From Aulostomus chinensis (lineage: Eukaryota; Chordata; Actinopteri; Syngnathiformes; Aulostomidae), in assembly GCA_037954235.1 (NCBI GenBank), contig JBBMOA010000007.1:22451457-22515456 (forward strand): DNA of 64,000 bases. The letters run 5' to 3'. Numbering within the stretch: position 1 is the stretch's first letter; every line of letters begins with the position of its first letter. The notes beneath the pieces are model-generated. The model saw nothing but the letters and a program-made list of their open reading frames with translations, did not search any database and was not told the DNA's origin. Position numbers and translations under genes: made by a program. This document shows positions 53,398 through 56,779 of this stretch, one piece after another.

Positions 53398-53569
53398 CGT
53401 GCGTGCGTGTGTGTGCGCGTGTGATTGTGGGTGTGTGCGCCTTTGTGTTTTCAACATGTTGATCTGTTTTGTTGCAGTGAAAAGCCTGTCGCCCTCTTCC
53501 ATACCCCTCCCACCGTCTCCTAACACACCCCCTCAGCTCACTGACGGGTCTCACTTCATGTGTGTGTAG
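18423..53569 (+). CDS. plekha5: plekha5, pleckstrin homology domain-containing family A member 5 (5' partial, 25 exons)
   Basis: Twenty-five exons join in frame to 3612 coding bases after one leading base: 1203 residues plus TAG. In order they give the end of WW2 (about 1-25), a basic linker, the PH domain (about 95-195, with KLWKKRWFVL and a late SWMKVM helix), a conserved YGFQKDG...RPLTKINSIKL segment, an SMQQLEQW motif, an SYQTLPRNMP / RRSMRDDTMWQL segment, coiled-coil stretches (about 558-830), EEDLVPPRPPLP, the GPDYRLYKSEPELTTVAEVD block, RPRSAVEQQL, a VLIPERY...KQRKVDRIKALI block and the C-terminus HFMCV. These match vertebrate PLEKHA5 almost motif for motif. PLEKHA5 is a cytosolic and junctional scaffold: its PH domain binds phosphoinositides and its WW region binds partners such as PDZD11. 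WW1 and the first half of WW2 are missing from the window. aebp2 follows downstream, as in human. Confidence 0.95.
20377..20436. repeat. Diverged short tandem duplication, period 36
   Basis: A 24-base unit GCACCT.TA.CTGT.TTTATCCTT occurs at 20377-20400 and again at 20413-20436 with 21 of 24 bases identical (differences at the dots). Intronic. No further copy was seen. Confidence 0.7.
21116..21154 (+). other. plekha5: Candidate 39-nt cassette microexon of plekha5
   Basis: A strong pyrimidine tract and TTTTGTAG acceptor precede 39 bases, followed by a CAG|GTAATG donor. The length is 13 codons and the phase fits both neighbouring exons. Inclusion would replace the junction glutamine with HVNCGKLFHPACSR with no stop codon. 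I do not recognise the peptide in PLEKHA5 of other species. It may be a lineage-specific microexon or a chance pair of splice sites. Confidence 0.35.
22555..22603. repeat. (GT)n microsatellite
   Basis: An uninterrupted run of about 24 TG units in a plekha5 intron. Confidence 0.97.
23267..23464. repeat. AT-rich compound microsatellite (TATA/TATG/CACA)
   Basis: About 200 bases of TATATA with TGTA, ACAC and CATA variants, containing many short self-complementary pieces. This is low-complexity DNA likely to be unstable and hard to assemble. Confidence 0.9.
23661..23765. repeat. (CA)n microsatellite
   Basis: About 105 bases of CA repeat interrupted by two CACTCTCACA units. The longest dinucleotide tract in the window. 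Confidence 0.97.
24577..24640. repeat. Dispersed fish repeat remnant (AATCAG units plus TTTATTAATCCC)
   Basis: Three to four AATCAG units lead into CCTTTATTAATCCCTTATGG and GAAATTG. The combination of tandem AATCAG with a TTTATTAATCCC...GGGAAATTG tail is a common dispersed motif in teleost genomes. Another AATCAGAATCAG piece follows at about 24670. The family could not be named. Confidence 0.5.
24726..24757. repeat. (GT)n microsatellite
   Basis: About 30 bases of GT repeat with one GTTTGTG interruption. Confidence 0.93.
25311..25351 (+). other. Strong intronic hairpin (17-bp stem, 7-nt loop)
   Basis: The left arm CTGACATGATTCATTGC (25311-25327) pairs with the right arm GCAGTGAATCATGTCAG (25335-25351) around the loop TTTAACT, with a single U-G wobble. 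One more A-T pair adds to the base. Beyond that, a weaker imperfect stem (25299-25310 with 25352-25361) would bring the whole fold to about 63 nt. It lies on the transcribed strand 250 bases before the next plekha5 exon. It could be a microRNA-type precursor, a splicing structure, or a tiny palindromic MITE remnant. Confidence 0.45.
25603..25723 (+). CDS. plekha5: plekha5 exon: linker before PH
   Basis: The leading G completes CAG (Q), then 40 codons read SASKVPANEKKERPLSTMSE and ASNYTGSVDVAANSSSPAGR. The EKKERP and EASNY pieces match PLEKHA5. The donor is GTGAGT. The ATG at 25654 (CACCATGAG context) is in frame and is the likely start for any transcript that skips the WW exons. Confidence 0.95.
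25868..25972 (+). CDS. plekha5: plekha5 exon: basic linker and first PH strand
   Basis: Thirty-five whole codons, frame-neutral. The exon contains KKVHNFGKRSNSIRRNPSAP and KRNWLYKQ. The KRSNSIRRNP stretch is basic and precedes PH strand beta-1 (WLYKQ). The donor is GTAACT. Confidence 0.95.
25973..27959 (+). other. plekha5: plekha5 intron with SINE copy 2
   Basis: No exon is seen apart from the flanking ones. A 94-codon open frame near 26364-26648 has no recognisable similarity, and a TATAAAA-like string lies at about 26654. The SINE copy is listed separately. Confidence 0.8.
27269..27642 (+). mobile_element. tRNA-derived SINE, copy 2
   Basis: Same family and orientation as the copy at 13060. 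The A box is at 27280-27290 and the B box GGTTCGAGTCC, closer to the consensus than in copy 1, is at 27324-27334. The tail is ATGGATGGATGG. A 7-bp target-site duplication ACAACAT lies at 27262-27268 and 27643-27649. Inserted in the intron before the second PH exon. Confidence 0.87.
27960..28032 (+). CDS. plekha5: plekha5 exon: PH domain beta-1/beta-2
   Basis: Twenty-four codons plus one base read DSTGMKLWKKRWFVLS then DLCLFYYR. The K-x-W-K-K-R-W pattern is the lipid-binding signature of phosphoinositide-binding PH domains. The donor is GTGAGT. Confidence 0.97.
28033..30421 (+). other. plekha5: plekha5 intron
   Basis: About 2.4 kb of unique, AT-rich intron. No repeat family, RNA gene or extra exon was recognised. 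Confidence 0.85.
30422..30522 (+). CDS. plekha5: plekha5 exon: PH domain middle strands
   Basis: The two leading bases complete an aspartate codon. The exon then reads EKEEGILGSILLPSFHISML and SVDDHINRKYAFK, matching the PLEKHA5 PH core. The donor is GTCAGT and the exon ends on a whole codon. Confidence 0.97.
30523..31726 (+). other. plekha5: plekha5 intron
   Basis: 1.2 kb of unique intron. Nothing further recognised. Confidence 0.85.
31727..31842 (+). CDS. plekha5: plekha5 exon: PH domain end and C-terminal helix
   Basis: The exon reads ATHPNMRTYYFCTDTAKDME then SWMKVMTDAALVHSEPVK. It holds the last beta strands and the C-terminal amphipathic helix with its invariant tryptophan (SWMKVM). 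The acceptor is GAAAACAG, the donor is GTTTGT, and it ends with AG of an arginine codon. Confidence 0.96.
31843..33714 (+). other. plekha5: plekha5 intron
   Basis: 1.9 kb without recognisable exons or repeat families. Confidence 0.85.
33715..34221 (+). CDS. plekha5: plekha5 exon: large linker exon
   Basis: 507 bases. After completing the arginine codon it encodes 168 residues, including PEIQNNERNREVDHERS, ERYGFQKDGAERDRPLTKIN, SIKLQPAQ, a Ser/Pro-rich variable part (about 34000-34130) and SRTSSMQQLEQWVRTQRGR. The YGFQKDG..RPLTKIN and SMQQLEQW segments are conserved in PLEKHA5 and related PLEKHA proteins. The middle differs from the mammalian sequence. The donor is GTTGGT. Confidence 0.95.
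34222..35928 (+). other. plekha5: plekha5 intron
   Basis: 1.7 kb of intron with a (GT)n tract at 34712-34766. No other recognisable feature. Confidence 0.85.
34712..34766. repeat. (GT)n microsatellite
   Basis: An uninterrupted run of about 27 TG units. Confidence 0.97.
35929..36409 (+). CDS. plekha5: plekha5 exon: SYQTLPRNMP / RRSMRDDTMWQL exon
   Basis: 481 bases. It begins ITSYQTLPRNMPNHRV and carries YRSMPRNSMAQRDSICSM, KRRSMRDDTMWQLFEWQQRQ, SPKTMINLSE, SIPPSPSHGS and RSEVSSPVYQRDMSLDRR. This is the most highly conserved stretch of the PLEKHA5 linker. Many RxxS/T and SP sites make it a likely phosphorylated region, which is inference. It ends on a whole codon before GTCAGT. Confidence 0.97.
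36410..36800 (+). other. plekha5: plekha5 intron
   Basis: 391 bases, AT-rich. Nothing else seen. Confidence 0.88.
36801..36884 (+). CDS. plekha5: plekha5 exon: PDRRSMPA / SLQGKT exon
   Basis: Twenty-eight codons read YAYPPDRRSMPATIPVPTIT then AQSLQGKT. PDRRS-P and QSLQGKT match PLEKHA5. Frame-neutral, with a GTAAGT donor. First of ten consecutive frame-neutral exons. Confidence 0.95.
36885..37569 (+). other. plekha5: plekha5 intron
   Basis: 685 bases without recognisable features, except a pyrimidine-rich stretch before the acceptor. Confidence 0.87.
37570..37689 (+). CDS. plekha5: plekha5 exon: PEELTLLLIKLRRQQ coiled coil
   Basis: Forty codons begin PEELTLLLIKLRRQQAELNS and continue through REQTVAQLMQL to DGDNPK. 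This leucine-rich amphipathic segment is the PLEKHA5/6/7 block present in longer isoforms. Frame-neutral. The donor is GTCAGG. Confidence 0.95.
37690..38615 (+). other. plekha5: plekha5 intron
   Basis: 926 bases of unique intron. Nothing further recognised. Confidence 0.87.
38616..38669 (+). CDS. plekha5: plekha5 small exon NDILTHHLQRTLLYLDNQ
   Basis: Eighteen codons after a GCGCTAG acceptor. The HHLQRT.LYLD pattern is shared with PLEKHA6 and PLEKHA7. Frame-neutral. The donor is GTGGGG, a weak match, which suits an alternatively used exon. Confidence 0.93.
38670..39580 (+). other. plekha5: plekha5 intron with a short dispersed-repeat remnant
   Basis: 911 bases. It contains AGGGCCTGAGCCTGAAGG at about 39083, with a 7-bp hairpin CCTGAAG-GTA-CTTCAGG at 39093-39109 and ACCCTATTA after it. 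That resembles the AGGGCC-GAGC...GACCCTATT palindromic repeat widespread in fish. Family not assigned. Confidence 0.6.
39581..39661 (+). CDS. plekha5: plekha5 exon MKENDPLIVM
   Basis: Twenty-seven codons read MKENDPLIVMTHSLIENSAP then RPQLYQQ. IENSAPRPQLYQQ matches the longer PLEKHA5 isoforms. Frame-neutral. The donor is GTAAGG. Confidence 0.94.
39662..43281 (+). other. plekha5: plekha5 intron
   Basis: 3.6 kb. A region of possible regulatory interest lies at 41180-41530. A 117-codon open frame at 42767-43120 has no recognisable similarity and no coding neighbour, so it is taken as chance. No repeat families were recognised. Confidence 0.82.
41180..41530. promoter_or_regulatory. Candidate intronic regulatory block
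   Basis: This block holds a TGATGACATCAC string (CRE/AP-1-like half-sites) at about 41305, ATTAGCATATAA followed by CCGTAGCAACAGCTGC at about 41400, and a second CAGCTG at about 41442, in a stretch noticeably richer in GC than the flanks. The function is inference from motif density only. Confidence 0.25.
43282..43344 (+). CDS. plekha5: plekha5 exon LSPEDYREHAYTCLPEEVDID
   Basis: Twenty-one codons ending PEEVDID, the sequence that precedes the conserved KLSRLCEQDKVV coiled coil. Frame-neutral, with a GTGAGC donor. Confidence 0.95.
43435..43515 (+). CDS. plekha5: plekha5 exon: KLSRLCEQDKVV coiled coil
   Basis: Twenty-seven codons read TKLSRLCEQDKVVRTTEDKL then QQLFREK. Heptad-like leucines predict coiled coil. 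Only 90 bases of intron separate it from the previous exon. Frame-neutral. The donor is GTGACT. Confidence 0.96.
43516..44530 (+). other. plekha5: plekha5 intron
   Basis: 1.0 kb, AT-rich, with a T-run at about 43983. Nothing else seen. Confidence 0.87.
44531..44680 (+). CDS. plekha5: plekha5 exon: LSASQEIEM coiled coil
   Basis: Fifty codons contain HTLETALLSASQEIEM and QQRDLLQSGLLSTCRELSR. A highly conserved PLEKHA5 coiled-coil exon. Frame-neutral. The donor is GTGAGC. Confidence 0.97.
44795..44896 (+). CDS. plekha5: plekha5 exon: ELERSWREYDKLE
   Basis: Thirty-four codons read ELERSWREYDKLEGDVTLAK then NNLLEQLEALGSPQ, continuing the coiled coil. Frame-neutral. The donor is GTTGGA. Confidence 0.96.
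44897..46040 (+). other. plekha5: plekha5 intron
   Basis: 1.1 kb. Nothing recognised beyond unique intron sequence. Confidence 0.87.
46041..46199 (+). CDS. plekha5: plekha5 exon: KELWRIQDVMEAL
   Basis: Fifty-three codons with VRIQKELWRIQDVMEALNKH. The KELWRIQDVMEGL motif is a PLEKHA-family hallmark. Frame-neutral. The donor is GTGAAG. Confidence 0.97.
46200..46800 (+). other. plekha5: plekha5 intron
   Basis: 601 bases of intron. Nothing else recognised. Confidence 0.87.
46801..46956 (+). CDS. plekha5: plekha5 exon: EEDLVPPRPPLP proline-rich
   Basis: Fifty-two codons with EEDLVPPRPPLPQSYKPNPP and SLHRSEDRKATNRNGTHS. PPRPPLP is a canonical SH3/WW-type ligand and the block is shared with PLEKHA6 and PLEKHA7. 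The human sequence most often shown as canonical lacks it, so this is probably a cassette exon. Last of the ten frame-neutral exons. The donor is GTAAGC. Confidence 0.93.
46957..47574 (+). other. plekha5: plekha5 intron
   Basis: 618 bases, T-rich. Nothing else recognised. Confidence 0.87.
47575..47689 (+). CDS. plekha5: plekha5 exon: GPDYRLYKSEPELTTVAEVD
   Basis: The exon begins GPDYRLYKSEPELTTVAEVD and continues ESNGEDRSEHPADYPASK plus one base of a glycine codon. The opening is nearly identical to mammalian PLEKHA5. The donor GTTATA is weak but the phase fits exactly. Confidence 0.96.
47690..48015 (+). other. plekha5: plekha5 intron
   Basis: 326 bases. Nothing else recognised. Confidence 0.87.
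48016..48131 (+). CDS. plekha5: plekha5 exon: VGIVPPRTKSP
   Basis: The exon completes a glycine and reads MSYPVGIVPPRTKSPVPESS then SIASYVTLRKSKKPDSRT. VG-VPPR-KSP-PESS-IASYVTLRK matches PLEKHA5. The donor is GTCAGT. Confidence 0.96.
48132..49668 (+). other. plekha5: plekha5 intron
   Basis: 1.5 kb of unique intron. Nothing else recognised. Confidence 0.87.
49669..49884 (+). CDS. plekha5: plekha5 exon: RPRSAVEQQL / RIRRHQQ
   Basis: Seventy-two codons with DRPRSAVEQQLCAVESGRPR, MSVEEQLERIRRHQQGALRE and KKKGLSIRG. A strong PLEKHA5 match. Helical and highly charged. Frame-neutral. The donor is GTATAA. Confidence 0.97.
50009..50170 (+). CDS. plekha5: plekha5 exon: charged helical segment
   Basis: Fifty-four codons containing MRRRDVVMSSDIQELEASLR and QETPAEEIARLKE. 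ETPA-EI--LKE matches PLEKHA5. Frame-neutral. The donor is GTAAGG. Confidence 0.94.
50443..50576 (+). CDS. plekha5: plekha5 exon: VLIPERY / KQRKVDRIKALI
   Basis: The exon reads LSVPDKVLIPERYLESDPEE then ALSPEQEADKQRKVDRIKAL. This block is shared by PLEKHA5, 6 and 7. It ends with AG of a serine or arginine codon before GTACAC. Confidence 0.95.
50577..51702 (+). other. plekha5: plekha5 intron ending in a GT repeat
   Basis: 1.1 kb. The last 70 bases are a GT microsatellite that takes the place of a pyrimidine tract. Nothing else recognised. Confidence 0.87.
51634..51696. repeat. (GT)n microsatellite at the acceptor of the penultimate plekha5 exon
   Basis: About 18 uninterrupted GT units (51634-51670) followed by TGTGTG pieces broken by CAA, ending only about seven bases before the AG at 51701-51702. 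In RNA this is a UG repeat on the sense strand. Confidence 0.97.
51703..51842 (+). CDS. plekha5: plekha5 penultimate coding exon: SMQN / ISYELAAEASKRS
   Basis: The acceptor is the AG at 51701-51702 and not the second AG at 51709-51710. Only the first keeps frame, giving AKN-S-MQNTLPNMALSPEE and then INISYELAAEASKRSKLVA. NISYE and the SMQN start fit the family. The acceptor lies directly after a GT repeat. The donor is GTAAAT. Confidence 0.92.
51843..53477 (+). other. plekha5: Last coding intron of plekha5
   Basis: 1.6 kb of intron with T-runs at about 53109-53134 and a GT repeat near its 3' end. No exon recognised. Confidence 0.85.
53372..53439. repeat. (GT)n / GCGT repeat upstream of the last coding exon
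   Basis: About 27 bases of pure GT followed by GCGT and GTGCGC variants, 38-105 bases upstream of the acceptor at 53476-53477. Confidence 0.95.
53478..53569 (+). CDS. plekha5: plekha5 last coding exon, C-terminus ...HFMCV
   Basis: The exon completes a valine and reads KSLSPSSIPLPPSPNTPPQL then TDGSHFMCV, stop TAG at 53567-53569. The proline-rich piece and the terminal QLT-GSHFMCV match PLEKHA5. The last residues M-C-V fit a class II-type PDZ ligand pattern, which is inference. Confidence 0.97.
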
Positions 53570-53791
53570 TTGCACCAGTAAGGGCCTTCATCAACCTGTT
53601 TTGTCCATACTCACAATGCCTGTTGATTGTTGTCTGAACGATATGATTGATTAAATTATCTGAGAACAGTCATAGTAGCAGGGTTGTGGTGTCTCTTGTA
53701 TTTTGCATTTAAAGACTAATATTGAACAGGATTATGGGATTTGATTTGACCTTTTCCCTCTTTATAACATCTCACTTTTTTCTCGTCGTAG

Positions 53792-53861
53792 CACAAGCTC
53801 TGGCTTCAGTAAAAACGTACACATGAAGGAAATAACGGTGGAGGTATTAAGGCACCCCTGA
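53792..53861 (+). other. plekha5: Candidate alternative C-terminal exon of plekha5
   Basis: After a pyrimidine-rich CTCGTCGTAG acceptor, one base plus 22 codons read TSSGFSKNVHMKEITVEVLR then HP and TGA. The leading C fits a donor in phase 2. The exon ending at 50576 has that phase, so splicing from it would skip the last two exons and replace HFMCV. No stop interrupts the frame and the peptide looks protein-like. It may be a real alternative terminal exon or chance. Confidence 0.4.
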
Positions 53862-54840
53862 AGACTTCTCAAGGGTGTCAGCACAAGGCCACGGCGTGAA
53901 GGAAGTGACCGCTCTGCACTCCGGGGTCTCAGCCTCTGACTTCTGTCTGCTCACTGTGACGTTTCAAGTTCCTATGCCACCAAAAACATTTCTCCTTTGA
54001 CATTCACTTCTGAATCGGCTCTTTTTGGCTTCCTCAACCGAGTGACGTGATACAGCTTTGATTTTGGTTCCATTTTTATTTTTTAGACAGTTTTTTATGT
54101 TCATTTTTAATTATTTATAAGGTTTTATCCCTTGTTTGTTTATGGGTCAACATCAGTGTGTACACATATATACATGAGGAAGATGTCATCACAGAATATT
54201 TTGGGCCATGCTACATTTTCCAGTCATGTTTCAGCCTGTTCACTTGGTTTAAGTCTTGCATCATTTGAGTCAGTCTTTTATGATTCACTTCATTTATTTG
54301 TCATTTATTGTAAAGATAATGCGTCAACTGGAAAGATGAATAAACAAATATATATATACATACACAATATATAGATCCCTCCATTACAATGAGAGGAGGA
54401 GGCACTTTGTTGCAGCAGATTTGTCATTTCTCCTGTTTCTTGTCATTATTTAAAACAGGATCTTCTGCAGTTCTCTTCAGATTATAGAGAACACGTGTGA
54501 ATGTTCCAGCTTAAGTCACTCTTTATTTTTTATTGCTAAGAGATATATTTAAATTGAGAAGGAAAATCTAAGTTTGGTTCCACTATAATGATGTGTTGGT
54601 TTTTGAAATCCTAGTATTAAAATAATAAAAAGATTAGCACATGTAAAAAGCAATAATAAATAATGAGTTTGGGGATGCAGGATGGAAATTTTTTTGTCTG
54701 TGTAAAAAGTGTAATTACCAGAGGTTTACTGTGTATATAATGTACTTGCTACAGCAGGATGGGAAGATGTATCCAACATGTGGTTACATACTAGATTTGA
54801 TTTGCAAATGTTCATATCCCATCTGTTTTATATCATGTTA

Positions 54841-54846
54841 AATAAA
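54841..54846 (+). terminator. plekha5: plekha5 poly(A) signal AATAAA (most distal)
   Basis: A canonical AATAAA followed within 30-50 bases by T/GT-rich sequence (TGTTTCTGTTC, TTTTGGTTCTATTTTGGG). Proximal AATAAA signals at 54339 and 54624 could give shorter 3' UTRs. Confidence 0.65.
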
Positions 54847-55287
54847 TGTTTCTGTTCTTAACAAGCTGCTGCATTTTGGTTCTATTTTGGGTATAAACAA
54901 GTAGTAAAGCCATGCAAACCTCCAATTCATGAGCTTAAGTTCAAACTACAACTTGAGTTCTCATATGCAATGTTTTTAGTAAGTTTCATTTCATTTATTT
55001 ATGGAAACAATATTTCATTACTGATTCTCCGTCGCAATTTCAATTAATTTCTTTCATTCCATGATAGAAAAGGGGCAGGAAGAAGAAAATCTTCACACAC
55101 AAAAAAACGCTTACTCTTAATTCTCATATGAAAACCTTTTTAACGAACCAAAATTAGCATAATGGAAGGAGTTAAGAGATACACTGTAAAATGGGCTTTC
55201 AGGTACAATTAAATCTGGGATCATCTCAATTTGATTCGAGGCCCTCAGAAAATCCAGCACTCATTTTAATGCATTTATGGAACTATG

Positions 55288-55301
55288 GCGCCCTCTTATG
55301 G
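55288..55301 (-). promoter_or_regulatory. CTCF-like motif between plekha5 and aebp2
   Basis: On the minus strand CCATAAGAGGGCGC agrees with the CTCF core CCASYAGRKGGCRS at 12 of 14 positions. Its position in the short gap between two genes fits an insulator. Binding is not shown by sequence. Confidence 0.35.
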
Positions 55302-55838
55302 TCATGTTGCAGCAGCGTTGGCAATATGTTTCTGTAGCGAATGCATGAAAAGCTCTCCAGATGTGAGCATCAGCACTTTGACATACTTTTCCTTTTATCG
55401 TGGTCGTGTTGTCAAATATTCGTCAGTGAAGCAGCAATTTTAGTACCCAAGGATTTTAAAGGAATTATAGATTTGTACTGTCTTCCAAGAGCTGTGGGTG
55501 GAAAACAGGAAATTCCTGTTCAGATTTGTAATTAAAAAGTTGTTCTGGTGTACAGATTTTATTAGCTGTATTGTATTTTATCTTCTATGCCCATAAATTT
55601 AGACACCCAATTACCCTGGAATAAAATTAACCAGCTCGAGGATACCTATGATGTCTTAAAACTAGATTTTGACATGTCAGAGCTATCACATTAACTGGAA
55701 TTTGCAGAACCTGTGTGCACTGGATTTTTTTGTAATTGATGTCAATTAAGTGGCAGCGTTTGCGTTGTCAGATACAACAACATTATCCACTAAAAACGCA
55801 GTAGCATGAAGTCTCCATTCGCTAATTTTCTTTTGAGA

Positions 55839-55918
55839 ATATATATATATATATATTACATATATATGTATATTACATATATATGTATATATGTGTGTGT
55901 GTGTGTGTGTATATATAG
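55839..55918. repeat. AT / GT compound microsatellite
   Basis: (TA)n with TTACATATATATG units, then (GT)8-9 and TATATA. It ends about 320 bases upstream of the aebp2 start codon. Confidence 0.95.
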
Positions 55919-56160
55919 ACACAAACAAGATAGTCGTTAGTTAAAGGGGTTGTTTTTGTACACGGCCTACGGATTCTTATGGAGTATAAAGAACATAACA
56001 GAGACAAAAAAGGGGGTAATTTGCTCAAACGAGTACGACCCAAAAGAATGGGTTCCCCTGTAAAACCAGTGGAACCAGGCCCCCTCCCTCTCTGAATTGA
56101 CAGAAACACATGGAAAGTTTAAATCTCAACGTCAGTTTCTCCGCCTCGTGCCGCTTCTGG

Positions 56161-56165
56161 CCAAT
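56161..56165 (+). promoter_or_regulatory. aebp2: CCAAT box of the aebp2 promoter
   Basis: CCAATCACAG lies 80 bases before the first ATG, at the point where sequence changes from AT-rich to CpG-containing. This is a typical NF-Y site arrangement in TATA-less vertebrate promoters. It may also lie within the 5' UTR. Confidence 0.4.
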
Positions 56166-56240
56166 CACAGGGCAGATTTACAGCCAGCCGAGCCGTGGAC
56201 GGAGCCACGAGTAATTGTGATAGAGAAAGTACTCCGCGGT

Positions 56241-56779
56241 ATGTCTGCCGTAGAAATGGCTGCTACCGCTGCAGAAGAAACACCCTCGGTGAGTGCTGAA
56301 AACGATGCTCCGCTTGAAAACACACCCGAAAACGACGTTCAGGAGACGGAAAAAGGCCTCGCCGAACCGGAAACGGAGGAACCAGGCAGCAGCGAAGAAC
56401 TGAAAACGGTCGAGTTGGAGGCCAGCGAAGAGGAGCCCGCCGCAGCGGCAGACAAGGCCACGAGCGATGCGGCGACAGCCGTAACGGACAACCAGGAGGC
56501 GACAGCTACTCCTGAAGAAGCGGAGTTAAAGTCGGAGTCACAAAGCTCGGTAGACTGTAAAGAGGAGCCTGTAAATGGCAACATAAGCCAAGAAGCTAAA
56601 GAGGAGACGGGGGAGGAGAGCCGGTGTTCCGGGATGGACTGCGATAAGAGTAAAACTGGTTGTGAAGACGGTGAAAAAGCCAGCAACGTAGACGGGGAGC
56701 TGGGCGACAAGAGACGGCCGAGTGTGGAGATATCATCCTCCGACGGGGAACCGTTGAGCCGCATGGACTCCGAGGACAG
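56241..56779 (+). CDS. aebp2: aebp2 exon 1: acidic N-terminal region
   Basis: 179 codons plus AG. The start is MSAVEMAATAAEE at 56241, the first ATG in a frame that stays open at least as far back as 56097. A second in-frame ATG at 56256 has the better context (GAAATGG). The protein is rich in Glu, Ala and Ser (EPETEEPGSSEE, EEPAAAADKATS) rather than the poly-Gly and poly-Glu of the mammalian N-terminus, so only the last 20 or so residues (VEISSSDGEPLSRMDSED) align. The donor is GTAGGT. The sequence is CpG-rich, as expected next to a promoter. Confidence 0.93.

Larger units (their letters stand above)
53570..54870 (+). other. plekha5: plekha5 3' UTR
   Basis: Non-coding sequence after the TAG, AT-rich, with AATAAA at 54339-54344, 54624-54629 and 54841-54846. 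The end of the transcript is placed just after the last of these. A candidate alternative terminal exon lies inside (53792-53861). Confidence 0.7.
54871..56240. other. plekha5-aebp2 intergenic region and aebp2 5' UTR
   Basis: Only about 1.4 kb separates the two tandem genes. It holds unique AT-rich sequence, a CTCF-like motif at 55288-55301, an AT/GT microsatellite and the aebp2 promoter with a CCAAT box. Confidence 0.75.
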
